The notes beneath the pieces were generated by a model. That model searched no databases, was not told the DNA's origin, and saw nothing but the letters and a program-made list of their open reading frames with translations. This document shows positions 1-12,200 of a DNA stretch of 64,000 nt, piece by piece (position 1 is the stretch's first letter; each line of letters begins with the position of its first letter). The translations under genes were made by a program, and so were the position numbers. This stretch comes from Brachypodius melanocephalos (Eukaryota; Chordata; Aves; Passeriformes; Pycnonotidae), in assembly GCA_013398615.1 (NCBI GenBank), contig VZSR01000245.1:1881234-1945233 (forward strand), given 5' to 3'.

Positions 1-3000
1 CAGGATTTAGGTTTTTTGGTAAGAACAAATTCATCAGTGATGAATCCCTGGAGAAGGTACTGAAACAAACATCGCAATGTTGCTGAAGATTTATACAGTT
101 CATCAGTTAAAAGGCAGCTTTTGAAAGCAGAGGTGGGGGGAGGATTTGGATTTTTGTTTTCTTTCTGTAAAATACTCCAGCAAATGTTTTCAAGCTTGCA
201 GTTTTGTGATAATGCAATTATAAACAATGAAATAATCCCACTTAATATATTTGTTTAGACTCCATTCTTGATGTTATCCCTCCAGTAGAAACACATTGAA
301 TTATCTCTATATAGAGACAGATGGATACAAATAATGCAGCTATAGACATCACTGATACAGATATATAAGTAGACAAGAATTATCTAATTACTCTGCTTGT
401 TGCAATCTTCTAAGCACTTGCTATGCTCCACATACTCATATTAATTGTTTTTTCTAGGCAGATGTTGATATGACAGAGATACCAGTGTATGGAGAGTTTA
501 GTGACACTGGAAGATCTGGAAAATAAAAAAATAAAAGTACTGTATAAAGATTTCAAAAGCAAACAGTGTTAAACACACCAAGCTCTGTGCTTGTGCTTTC
601 ATGGGGAATTTTGTTGTTAAATCCCCCATGTGCTTAGGAAGTTGTTCCCTACAATGATTAGAGGTGATTTAATTTTAAAATCTCTTCAATATCCATCTCT
701 TCTGCAGTCATTTCAACGTTTTCCACTTTTCCTATATCCAGTAACATACTTCATTAAAATATTTTTTGCCATTTCATGTGGCCTTTGACTGCAAAATGTT
801 TGAAACCACAGCTCTGAACAATAAGCAGTCTCCTCAACATTCCATGTGTCTGTGCATTACTCATAAGGGGAACCATCAATAAGTCCTTCCTAAGCTCCTG
901 AGGCTACATTTTCATGTATTATTTATTGCCATAGAAAAGATGGCTAGTTTTCAGTGTTGTTTAATGAAATTTGGCTTGGCTGCCTGTGAACTACCAGACC
1001 CCAAACACAGAATAAGCAGGCCATTTGTATGGGCACACGGTCACCTTCTGTGCAGTCACTGGAAGCTCACTGTGTGTGTGTCCAAGCCTGGACCTATGTG
1101 CTTCCTTAAGGATTTGAAATTCCATTTAGCCAAATTCTTGATTTAGAAACAGCAGTGCACAGCAAATATGAAGGTTGGATGGCAGTTTCCTACATTAATC
1201 ATGATTTATTTGTAAAATGTGTGGATTATATGGTTTCATTTACCTGCACGCATGTCATTACAAAACATCTGAATTATGGAAATGAAGGCATTGCACACTT
1301 CTCAAAATGCCTGCTGTACATTCCAGCTAGCACCTATGTTAGATATAAAAATCTAAATATTTCCATCTCACAACTGTGAGAATTAATTAACCTTTGTAAT
1401 TCACTTTTCACCTATACACAAAAAGAGATTCTTTTTCCACACTTTTCCTTAGGTCGCCTATTTAATTTCAATATTCTTAATGTTTCTGTCTAGAAATTGG
1501 GAGATTTGGCATATATTTAGAGAACAGAAAAGTAAAGGTTTTATTCTTAAAGAATTTTATTCTTAAATCTTATTTTATTTTATTCTTAATTTTATTTATT
1601 TTATTCTTAATCTTAAAAATTTGGCTGTTGTTCCCAAAGATGATCTTTAATCAGTCAAGCCATAAACAGCTGTCTCCTCTCTCTATTACTTCAGTTAAAA
1701 CCTCAGCAAAATTAGCTTTGCTACCTACTCTCAAAGTCAGCAATTCAGTTCCTGGCCAGACAGGAAAGAATCCAAAAACGCTTTGTCATCAGCTCTCCTG
1801 CCCTCTCAAACCAAAGTTGTTGGAATCAGCACATAAATTATGGAGAGGAAATAGTTCCTCAGTGACACAGCTACTACTTATTCGTAGCCAAAAATATAAT
1901 TCTGATTGATTCAGCCTAGTAGACCTACAAGAACACTCTTTATCAAAATTTGTAATTTTTAGAATTCTGCAAAAAGTTTTAGGTTTTCTAAAAGGCATGT
2001 AGAGAATCGAGTTTGTGTGTGTGTGCTTTCGAGCCTATTGATTAGATTGGAATTAGATGAATTCTTCCTCCTGCTCATTTTGCTGTTTAAATTAATTCTG
2101 TTTTTGCTGCCTTGTTTGGCTTCAGTCTGTAAGGCCACCACCTTCCTGCTGTTTGCTGGAATTCTCAAAGCCTGGTGTTAAGATGTCCTAGAACATTTCG
2201 CATACAGCAACTGCACAGAAAGGAAAGTTTGATGGCTGTAAGGAAGCCCTTGAACGTGACATGCAGGAGCAAAGTTCCTACAGAACAGACAAAATAAGAA
2301 CCCTCTGCCAGCGGGCAAACCTGGGCTACCCCTGCATTTGGGACGGATGGGATCTGCAGATCTCTGTCTGGAGACCACAAACCAAATCTCAGAAGCAGGG
2401 CAGCATTTCAAGGACCTCACCCTCTGGCTGTGTGCTCAGAGTGCCCAAAAACCCAGCAGCCAAGAAAGCTTTTGTTGGTCACAGCAAGAAGCCTGAAGTG
2501 CCAAGGTTAGGTATTGTGACTGACAGAGATCATTGAGGAATTTTCCTCCTAAGGATTAGCAGAAGAGCAGGGTAACCTCTTCTGGATTTACTTCGTTTTA
2601 AAAAAATAATAATTTGTAAATTTTTAAATAATCTGGGGTTTAAAATTCACATTGAAATTCCCTCTTAAAAAATTGATAAGCACAGCAATCCTGAATCTTG
2701 TTGGATATGCTCTTTGAGGTTGTATTATTAGCGTGAATTAATGCCAGCAGCTGCTCAGGCTGTGTATCCCCTGTTACTACCTGCTGCTTTCTGCACTGCT
2801 GCTGTAGCTTCTGAACAGGCTGGAGTTAGGTGAATGAAATATTTCTGCAGAATAAGGAACTAGGTTCAGGGGAGGAAGGGCATGGTCTATTGCATCAAGC
2901 AAAAGTCCATTTTTCTACTATTTTTTGCTCACCTAAGTCTGTGATTGTGGCACACTACAGTTGTCTGTATCTCTTCCAGGTAAGCAAAAGGATTTTTTTT

Positions 3001-3742
3001 TTTTTTTCCAGGAGGATGAGTGTTTTAGGAAATCTGATCCAGCTCTTTCATGTTCTTGGGTGAGACATGAGTTTTGCAATTCAGTGAAATCTTCCTCTGG
3101 AGTTTGCTTAATTGGGTTCAAGGACTAAATGTTGCAGAAAAGATTGCAAGTGGACATAGAGGAAAATTAGGAGATTATAATGTGTTTCAGTTCATTTGGT
3201 GTTTGTTAGCCTTACTTTGACGGGTCAAAACAGCCTCCTGTTATCACGCTGACAAATACATGTTTGTAAGCTTTAAAAATATGTATTGATTTATTCAGAT
3301 ATTGATACAAATAGTCTTAAATACTGGTGGAACCCTTCTATATAAACTGATAATTTTATGATACCTTTCCACCTAGTATAAAATGAAACAGAAATAAAGT
3401 TATGCATTTGAATTATTTAACGTGATACGTTTTTATATATAAGCAAGGATGCAATGGGGAAATAATAGACTGTTGGATGCTGACCTGCAATTCAGCTATT
3501 TTTCTGCTGTGAGATATTAATATTTTAATATTCAGTATATATTTCCAAGTCAGATCCCAATGTTCATATTTGATTTTTATTCACTTCTCACTCTGGTGCA
3601 GTCTTACTGATTTCAATTTCAGCTTCCTGAATAAGAAGCAAGTCGCAGTCAGCATGGACTTGAGGTGTCACCCTTGGGATCAGACTCATCTTTTTACTAC
3701 ACCCACTTACAGCATAATCCTGTTTACTGACTTTTGTTTCAG
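1..3742 (+). other. DPYD: DPYD intron 20, 3' portion
   Basis: This AT-rich stretch ends in a good splice acceptor (tttgtttcag, 3733-3742) directly before the first recognisable DPYD exon. I looked for the residues that precede this exon in the mammalian protein and found none, so the upstream exon is outside the window. The stretch holds an AT-rich short repeat at 1539-1610, a 15-T run at 2993-3007 and a possible cryptic terminal exon at 458-526. Nothing else here could be assigned. Calling it intron 20 relies on human exon numbering. Confidence 0.85.
1539..1610. repeat. AT-rich irregular repeat of TTTTATTCTTAA
   Basis: The 12-mer TTTTATTCTTAA occurs four times, at 1539, 1555, 1578 and 1599, separated by AT-rich spacers of varying length. 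The surrounding sequence up to about 1620 is built from the same TTTAT and CTTAA pieces. It is best read as locally expanded low-complexity DNA. Confidence 0.8.
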
Positions 3743-3886
3743 AAACTGCCCAGTTTTGGGCCTTACCTGGAGCAACGCAAGAAGATAATAGCTGAGAACA
3801 AGATGAAACTTAGGGCACAGAACATGGCTGCTGAGCTTCCTGACAAAAACCACTTTGTTCCGAAGAAGCCCATTCCAGCAATCAAG
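3743..3886 (+). CDS. DPYD: DPYD coding exon 21 (dihydropyrimidine dehydrogenase, internal exon)
   Basis: This exon encodes 48 residues, from KLPSFGPYLEQRKK to KKPIPAIK. It is bounded by acceptor ...tttgtttcag and donor gtaaca, with both borders in phase 0. DPYD is the cytosolic NADPH-dependent enzyme that catalyses the first, rate-limiting step in uracil and thymine breakdown and also inactivates 5-fluorouracil. The segment corresponds to about residues 875-922 of the mammalian protein, the linker running from the TIM-barrel/FMN region into the C-terminal iron-sulfur domain. Its first half (FGPYLEQRKKIIAENK) is nearly invariant. The middle (MKLRAQNMAAELPDKNH) is visibly divergent from mammals, as expected for a surface linker. 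The start is not a translation start; the exon continues a frame from upstream exons outside the window. Confidence 0.96.
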
Positions 3887-5639
3887 GTAACAAAAAGTAC
3901 ATGCATGAGAAGTGAAAGGCAGTTGACATGCACAGTCATTTCGAGCAGTTTGAGTTGGTTATTACTGCTTTTAAGCTTGTTAGAGGGCATCAAAGACAAC
4001 TCTTTATGCAGACTTTCTAGCTTTTAACCAGAATCGATGGGAAATGATTTGCGATGCACATGTGTAGGTATTTCCCTAATGTCATTTTTCAGAATGAAGA
4101 TACTCAGGCAGTGGCACAGTAGCTGCAGATCAAGCAGGCGTAATGCCTTGAAGGACAAAGCAGAACTGTTTAGAATTTCTTTCATTTGAATGCTGCAGTA
4201 TGAGCTGTTTTGCATGATGGCTTTTGATTACTTGCACTGTGCTAAATGCCTCCATCCCTCATGTAGGATCGATGGCAAAGGCTGCTGTTCTGTACATATA
4301 AAAGCTGTGTCATAGGTTTAGAGATTGAACTTTTAAAGCTGGAGAATGTTTGTCTAACTAGCTGATCCACCATCTACAATGAGTAAATGTCAAGGTAAAA
4401 ATAAAGCCTGTGACCCTTACCTACTGCATAATCCATACATTGAAGCTTTTCCCTTCCCTTTGGTAGTCAATAAATATCAATAAAGTCAAATGGCATGAGC
4501 TAATTATTCTAGGTGTTCACTTTAGAGCTTACTTAAACTTCAAGTCTGAATAGGAAAAATATTTTTTTTTAAATCAGGATTCTCATGTAGACCATTTATA
4601 AAGCAATATGAAAATTATATCTGTTGATTTGTTGACTGTCTTCTTCATATATGGGAGAATATCAGATATCTACAGGATCAGATGTGTAAGAATTCTTGAA
4701 GAAATGAGGTCAAGCAGAAAATAGAACATCAGCTGTGGTTCAGGAAACCACAGAATTCCCAGAAGTATTTTGCAGTTTACCAATACATCAAGTATTCCAA
4801 GCTAGCTGGTAGGGTGGCAGAATCAGACAAGGAGAAGTTTTGAATCATCTTCCTGTTTAAGTTTATTAGTTTGCCACTTCTGTAGACCCCTCTCAGGGTT
4901 TTGGATTGCTTATTTTGGTTTATGTCAGGCTTTTGAAAATCTCTCCCCTCCTCTTGAACTTCTGAGGTTCCCTTCTACATATATATACAAAAAGTTCCAA
5001 AGAACAGCAATCTACTCTTTTTTCCTCACTATGATGAGCATTTTCAAAGCCTGTTTGACCTCAGAGGTTTCATGGTTCTGTTCTCCTTGCAGGGAGAGTA
5101 TTGATGTGGGGAAAAAGAGAAAGAAGAAGCAGCAGCCAATAACTGCATTTTCAATGAGATGGCTTGCTTCTGAAAACAGCAGAAGACCAAAAAACTGATA
5201 ACCATCCAAAAGCAAATAAACTGAATGAAGGAAAAAAATTAGCAAGAGGGAAAAACTGACATGAAGACTAGGAAAAAAAAAAAAAGCATTAAAAAATTGA
5301 AGTCAATCATTTATATCATGCCTAACTCCAAGTAGAAAAGTAAAAAAAGAGGCAAGTAGTAGGAGATAGATTAAAGAGAAGAAAAGAGAGCCCACTGCAG
5401 GGAAGAGGAAATGAATTCCCCCAAACACAAACATGTGTTTACACAGATATTGAATATGCTGAGTGGTGTCTCAGGAGCTTCTCAGCCAGAGCAATCAGAG
5501 TGCCACCTTCCTCTCCCCTTGGGTTAAACATGACTGGAGTCATCAGAAGAGGACAGGCATGGCCAAAGCTGACTCCTGGCAGTCTGGCAGTCCAACCATC
5601 CCTTTCCAAGGGAATGTTCTCACCACAGTGACCAAACCA

Positions 5640-6210
5640 GCAGTGAGAGGTGTTTCATGGCAAGGTTTGGTAGGGGCTGCAGGGAGGGTTCTGTGAGAAG
5701 CTGCTGGAAGCTGCCCAGGGCCTGGGAGAGGCACTGGCAGCCAGCTGCAGGACAGAGGCAGCGCTGGCCAAGGCCAAGCCCAGCGGCAGCAGAGCCTCTG
5801 GGATAACGTGTTTGAAAATGGGGAAAGAACCAGCAGCCTCAGACACAGGGAGGAGGGAGAATATGGATCTGCTTGACAGAGCACCAAGAAACAAAGCCCT
5901 GGAGGAAAGAGGAGCCCAGGCAAGCTGGTGATACCCAAAAATCACCTCTTCCAAGCTCAGGAGTGATGCACCCCAACAAAGAGGAAGTCAGGGAAAAATT
6001 CCTGGAGGCTTGCAGAGATGAGCAGTGGCTCCTGGGCAAAGCCAGACTCAACAAGGGAGCCCTCAGAGAGTGACCCAGATGATCAAACAGCAGGAACACC
6101 TTTCCTGTGTGGACAGGCTGAGAGACCTGTGGTTGCTCAGCCTGAAAAAAAGAAGGCTCTGGGGACAGTCTTAGACCCCATTCCTGTACCTAAAGAAGAG
6201 ATGGGTGCCC
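5640..6210 (+). mobile_element. Degenerate CR1 LINE fragment, sense orientation, internally deleted
   Basis: Translated pieces at about 5925-6060 read KNHLFQAQE, then after a frame change KRKSGKNSWRLAEM. This resembles the region between endonuclease and reverse transcriptase in CR1 ORF2. At 6115-6200 the sequence jumps to GQAERPVVAQPEKKKALG in one frame; a neighbouring frame gives RLRDLWLLSLKKRRLWG, which matches the CR1 reverse-transcriptase tail (L-R-x-L-x-L-x-S-L-x-K-R-R-L). Frameshifts and a large internal deletion make it non-functional. The first 250 bases (about 5640-5890, with ttctgtgagaagctgctgga and tgggataacg) resemble a common avian interspersed repeat that I cannot name, so the left boundary is approximate. 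Confidence 0.75.
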
Positions 6211-7328
6211 CTGAAAGAGCTATGACCCCTGCATTGTCTGGTTGTATTTTTGGGGAGTTGCTGCAAATTTCCTGACACCACCCTAAAATTTCCTCAGCTG
6301 TCTAATTGGCTGTTGGGTTGGTGATATGTAAATTCCATCCCTTATATAAATTCCCTATGCTGTCAAATTGCCATTTATTTCTCAATTTGAAGCCCCTCTG
6401 TGATTATCCAAAATCTTTTCCCATGAATTTTCTCTTTATTTTCTCTATTTTTCAATATTACTTGAAACTGCATATTTTGATATTTGGCAGAATTGTTTAT
6501 TCTTTTCTCACTTGTCTGTAGTATTAGAAATTGTGCTCTATGTGGGTACGTGCCCTGGATCTTTTCAGTTGCAGTTTTGTACAGCTCCCACAGATGTATT
6601 TGCCTACCTCAGGTTGCCTCCTTATTGCTTTAATTTCTTTCCTTCTATGTTTCTGTATTTTTCTTCCTAATAATTTAGTTCTTTGTCCTTCAGGCCCTGT
6701 ATCACAATATTCAGTCACCATTTATCTGCTTATTTTAGTTTCTACTTTTTTTTTTATTCGAGAAGCCTTGCTGTAGAAATTGTTAGGTAGTTCAAACATT
6801 CTGGCATAGCTCTCTTAGCTAGGGCATGACATGCTGTTCCACCTGCTGGAAAAATATCCACAAAAGATGTGTTTGAAATATTTTTCACCCTTGTTTGGAC
6901 AGATACATTTACATGGTCTTTTGCACATGCATATATGCAGGTCTTTTTTTAGCTGATGTGTAAGCACCCATCCAAAAGCCAGCACTGCAGGAGGCATTAG
7001 CCACGTTTAGTCCAATGCTCTGCTAAATCTCTAAAAACCTCTTGAGATGTGAGGAATATTGAAGTAAGGACAGCTCTGTTTTGCCTTAACTATTTTGGAT
7101 CTTTCCTGGCATGTATCTGTGTGTTTAACATGAGTAGTTTTACCTTGTGCTTGGCTGCCTGGAAAAGACCATATTGTAATCTTCATCAGAAATGTGGAGT
7201 GTTTGCATATTTCAGGTGGAACTATGCATGTGTCTCCCCTAAGTTATGGGTCTCTAAGGCTGCTTCTTCCAAGTTTATAATCCAACATCAATCACAGAAA
7301 TAATCTCCCCTCTGAGACCCCATAATGG

Positions 7329-7559
7329 TCTCTTCTCTTCTCTTCTCTTCTCTTCTCTTCTCTTCTCTTCTCTTCTCTTCTCTTCTCTTCTCTTCTCTTC
7401 TCTTCTCTTCTCTTCTCTTCTCTTCTCTTCTCTTCTCTTCTCTTCTCTTCTCTTCTCTTCTCTTCTCTTCTCTTCTCTTCTCTCCTCTCCTCTCCTCTCC
7501 TCTCCTCTCCTCTCCTCTTCTCTTCTTTTCTCTTCTCTTCTCTTCTTTTCTCTTCTCTC
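7329..7559. repeat. (TTCTC)n microsatellite forming a 231-nt homopyrimidine tract
   Basis: Positions 7329-7559 contain only C and T on the + strand. The tract is a TTCTC pentamer array to about 7480, then seven TCTCC units (7481-7515), then a mixed TCTTC/TTTTC tail. The array reads the same in reverse order, so it is a mirror repeat, the arrangement known to permit intramolecular triplex (H-DNA). Its lysine/arginine/glutamate-rich and serine/leucine/phenylalanine-rich open frames are by-products of the repeat and not genes. It lies deep in intron 21. Confidence 0.98.
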
Positions 7560-7704
7560 ACAGTGCCTCAGAGAATATTCTCCTTATATATAGTGGTTAA
7601 GTAAATTTTGGTCTTTAGATATGGGGAGAAATCTTAGAAACCCAAACTTCCTCTTTCCCTCCCCACTCTGACTATGGTAGAAGGATTGTCTCAAGTGGCT
7701 CAGC

Positions 7705-8480
7705 AATATAATAGAATAGACAAAAATAATTTCAGTTGGAATGGACCAACAATGACCATCTAGTCCAACTGCTTGACCACTTCAGGACTGACCAAAAGAG
7801 AAGGCATGTTGTTAAGGGCATTTGTCCAAATGCCTCTTAAACACTGACAGGTTTTGACCACCTTTCTAGCAAACCTGTGCCAGTGCATGACCAAGCTCTC
7901 AGTAAAGAAATGATTCCTAATGCCCAGTGTGAACCTCCCCCAGAGCAGCTTTGAACCATTCCCACACGTCCTATCACTGAATACCAGGGAGAGCACCAGC
8001 TCTCTCTTCATTTCCCCCACTCAGGAAGCTCTAGAGGACAAACCACAAACTAGACAAGCCCAGAGTCTTCTGCTGCTCCTGACAGAGCATCCCATCCCTT
8101 TCCCCAGCTTTGTTGCCCTGCTCTGGACAAGCACCTTCCCCTCATTCTGAAGTGATGGGGCCCAGAGGTGCAGGCAGCCTGCAGGTGAGTCCCCAGTGCT
8201 GCACACAGTGGGATGGTCTCCTCTTTTGGGCTGTTGTGTTGTGTTTGCTGCGCCCCAGGACGTGGCTTTCCCCTCTGTGCTGCCCAGGACAATGCTGCCC
8301 CACACTGAGCTGTGCCCACCAGCCCCCCCAGATCCTGCAGCACCCTGCAGAGCTGCTCTGGTCCTGTTTCTGCCTGCTGTTACTCCATCCTAAGTGCAGG
8401 ATCTGGAATTTGGACAGGTTAAATTCCATCCTATTCATCACTGCCCAGTGCTCCAGGGCACTGAGCTTCTGTTGGTAAAA
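7705..8480 (-). mobile_element. Degenerate CR1 LINE fragment, antisense to DPYD
   Basis: Reading the - strand from 8020 downwards gives SDRTCGNGSKLLWGRFTLGI followed by RNHFFTESLVMHWHRFARKV. This matches the C-terminal end of CR1 ORF2 (SDRTRGN...GRFRLDIRKKFF...HWNRLP). Further upstream on the same strand, at about 8370-8440, MEFNLSKFQILHLGWSN matches the ORF2 segment MKFNKxKCKVLHLGxxN. The left end (7711-7775) is the untranslated tail with the usual ttcagttgga ... agtccaact signature. Between the two coding pieces the element is shortened and out of frame, so it is a dead, 5'-truncated copy. Confidence 0.88.
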
Positions 8481-9137
8481 CTGGGGTGACTCTGAGTGTT
8501 CCTCATCACGGCTGATTAATTACAACAGCAGCACTACAGTAATTATGGGGGCTAGTTTGTTTGCCTCTGATCAGGACAGTTCCATGAGCTGTCAGTGGTG
8601 TCTCCTACCCTGTTTTCTCTTGCAGCTTTCTTTAATCTAGAATGTATCTGTTGGCAAGATCAGCAAAAGTTACTCACTTTGATAAGCTGCTTGTCAAACT
8701 GCATTTTTTCACTGTGATAGTACCTGTTCATCTAGATTTATAAAATACCTGCAAGTTCCTTGGGTTGTAATTTAGTTTAAATGAAAACTTGTACCAAGTC
8801 TACAGTCTTCTGGTTCAAAGCTTCTCCTGAAACACACTCAAGCATGTTAAACAGCATCATGGTTAAACCAGAAAATTGAGACACTTTGTTCTGCTCATCC
8901 TTTACCTTTTCTGAACATTGATGGTTCTATTCCAGCCCTTTATTTTTTGCTCTGTTTAGCCACTTCATGGCTAGTTGATTTCAGAGCTCTCTTGTGTCAC
9001 AGGCCTCTGTGGTTTTTTAAGAGAGGTTTTTTAGAATTTATTACTTCACAGTCTTCATAAAGAATTGTGATCGATATAAGAAGCATAATTTTCATTATAA
9101 AAACCATATTGAATTATGTCACAAAGGTTCATTTAAG

Positions 9138-9266
9138 TGGACAACACTCACAGGCATACAGTGTGATTTTTTGGGATTGTCCTGTGCACAGCTAGTAATT
9201 GGACTCAATGATGTGGGTCCCTTCCAACTCAGGATATTGTATGACATGGTATGATTCTATGATTTT
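9138..9266 (+). mobile_element. CR1 LINE 3' tail
   Basis: The segment contains the characteristic CR1 3' UTR phrases ggacaacactcacaggca, attggactcaatgatgtg and gggtcccttccaactcagg. It ends in ATTCTATGATT-type octamer repeats near 9250-9265. Severe 5' truncation is normal for CR1, so this is a short insertion in intron 21 with no coding capacity left. Confidence 0.85.
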
Positions 9267-12200
9267 AATTATTTCCTAAGGCCCACTTTAGTTAGTACTG
9301 CAGCTGTTATACTGAAAACAAGGCTTAGAGGTCCCTAAATCCCAGAGTACCTTCGGTAGCCTTTTTTAAGTATTGGCAAAGTGTCTGTAATCTTTCAAGA
9401 AAAGTTACTTTTATGTATTTTTATAAGCTACTTTACTGTAAATTGACCTTGGTCACGTACCTTCAGATTCTGGTGACTTTTTATTCCTTAATCCATAGTT
9501 TTATTTCTAACATTTCTTCTTTTCATCTCTCGCTCTCTCTCTGACCGTACCTCACCTTTATTGCCAAAAGAAATCCAGGTGGAAGGCAGGTACCTCCCTG
9601 ATGTGTGCTCCCTCTGAGCTGCTGTGTGACATGCAGTGCCTGGTGAGGGGCTGGGATGTTCACCATCTCTGGAACACACTGTGGTCTCTTACAAAAGCAT
9701 CTGCATGAGGATGGTCACAGAAGGTCTACAAGGAGCTGAACTGTATTTACAAATGCAGGTTTACTAATGTGATGGCTAATGAAAAGTTAATCATCATAAA
9801 ATGGTTGATATGTTAACGTAAAGATGCACCTATTGTAGGATTCCAAAACTAATATCCTGCTGAACAGATCTTCTCCTTGTGGATACTCAAACCCACATCT
9901 GCTTAGCTTAGTGACAAAGAGAATTTTTCTTCTGTATTCATTAGTAACATAAAACTAATGGATTCTGCTCTGATTCTCTCCATAGCAACTGAATTCCCTG
10001 ACAGCTCCAGTTGCAGGACTACCTTCCTTTCCCAGTTTTTTCAATACAGTTATGTTGAGGAGGACAGCACTGCAGTAATCAAAAAGAGTACTCCAGGTCC
10101 CTGCTGTCGCAAAGGTGCAGCTTAGGACCAAATTTAACTTCCAGTTTGGGTTTGGTTTGTTTTGTTTTTTAAATTGCTGCTGGTACTGCAAAAGCCAGAG
10201 AGAACACAGCTTGACTTTCAGAACCTGGCTTCTGTTTGCAGGTCTGGCAGTTGGCAAAAAAGAACCCAAAAAATTAATCTGTAAACAGTGCAAATTTGAT
10301 CCAGAGGCCATTGAGATATACCAAGTTTGGAATCCCATAGTGCCATTTTAGACAGTTGCTTTTTGGAGTAAAACTGCTTTAAACAGTGAAAGCTGATTAT
10401 TTCTTGCTGCACTGTTTATTTTGTTCCAAGCATTTATGATTTGATGAAAACAAGAAGCTCTGAGATGCTGTAAAAGAGTGCACCTGCAGAACATCTTTTA
10501 AGTACCATTGCTTTTTTAGCCAATAATATCTTGAAACTTTGCAAATGAATAAATATACAGTCTTTGCTTGAGAGAAAGAAGTGATTAAAAGACACAACAC
10601 CAATGAGTGTAAATGAGCAGTAAATCATTGACAGAGTCTTTTGAAATCACTTTCAGGCCTCTAAAGTGCCATCATGCTCCCTATTTGGGATTCTAAGTCC
10701 CCAAAAGTATATTTCTGTGAGCTGTGAGAAGTGAGACTTGGTTAAAAATGCAGAAATCACAATGCCTTATGCATTGTTTATGTTATTCCCTTTGTAAATT
10801 TGTAGCTGGAAAATCAATTTGGATCATGTTGTTTCAGGCAACCATTTCCTGAGCTATCTAATGCTACCCTAAACCTTGGACTGTCTCCCCCATCTCCTCC
10901 AGCTGTTTCTCTGGAAGGGCATTAGCCACCTCACTCCTTTCCCATTTAAAAAGCCTTCTGTAATTTCCAGCTTCGGATTTGTTCATGGCTGGCTTACAAT
11001 GGTCTGTTCTTGTGCCAACATTGTCATTTAACTTAAATAGCCCATTTTCCTCCCTGATGTATATGTATATAGAGACATTATATTCCTGCTCTGCCATCGT
11101 CTTCCTAGGCTAAACATCTTGTAAGGTTCTTTTCTGTCTTCTCTCATAAGCAAGACACTCCATTCCATTGTTATTTGAGTAGTACATCTTTGCAACTCGC
11201 TTGAGCTCTGTGGGTCTTGTTAACATCCAAACAATAATATGAATCCAGAACCTCCCTAAGAGAATTACCCATGCTTTTTAAATATATGGGGGTTTTAGAC
11301 TGAAAAGCTCTTCACTGTCAGGAATACTGATACTTGGTTGATACTTTTGCAACATGGGCAGGCAGTGGAAAGCTACTTAATTGTATATTGTGCAAGTTTT
11401 ACATAATTTTTTAAAATTCTTGAGCACACAGCTCATCACTTGCAGGCAACATGCATTTGTGGCAGTGGAATGTTTGGGGGCTGTGTACACACAAGAGAGG
11501 CTCAAGGATACTTAGCCTTGCTGGGGCCAGTAGATCACAAAGACACGTGTATTTTGAAAGCTGTAGCAGGTTCAAAAGACAAGGCTTGTCAACAGACAAG
11601 CGTACATGAGAGTTGAAACAAGCTGGAGATGCTCCTAGATCACATTTGATTTAGTTACCATAGTTCATCAGTGGAGTCACAGGAAAGGGCTTCGTGTTCT
11701 AGTCTTGGTCTAGTAAAAAGCATTAGCTGAAACACTTTCATAGGAGTTAATTGACCTTTTACAGTAGTTTAAGCAAACAGATTTTGCTCCAAATTTGCAG
11801 TGATTTTGGACCGTGCACAAAATCAGCTTGCACAGCTCAAGTGATGAGTGTTAACTCATTTAGCTGTGATAACTTGCTCACAGTCATCTGTCCACGCTCA
11901 TCGTGCTGCCTTTAGCAATGTGCCATAGCTGTTTTATGCTGGAAGAGCATTAATGTTCTCTGCATGTTGCTGAGAGGTACTGGAAGGCTTTTAGCATTGA
12001 ATGAAAGCAACCAAGGTATTTCACGTGGCAGCAACTGTGGGATTTGGCAGAGGGAAAACATTTGAGTGTTTTTGGAACAAGGAAACAGTACAATATGCCA
12101 GCCTTTCTTCCTGGGCATAGGATTTGGTTTAATTTTCTACCTAAACAGTCACTAGGAGCAACTTCATGGATCCCAATACTGCATCCAGTGAACAAAGAAA

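Noticed and set aside
5543..5954. 131- and 99-codon frames on the - strand
   Set aside because: They run antisense through the CR1-like + strand fragment and have no homology of their own.
7292..7600. Open frames of Glu/Lys/Arg and Ser/Leu/Phe repeats
   Set aside because: Direct translation of the (TTCTC)n microsatellite.
8021..8478. Overlapping frames of 94-122 codons on both strands
   Set aside because: They lie in the degenerate - strand CR1 copy; only the CR1 frames match anything recognisable.
9955..10338. 127-codon - strand frame, partly resembling CR1 phrases (agtactccaggt)
   Set aside because: Similarity is limited to one short phrase, not enough to call another CR1 copy or a gene.
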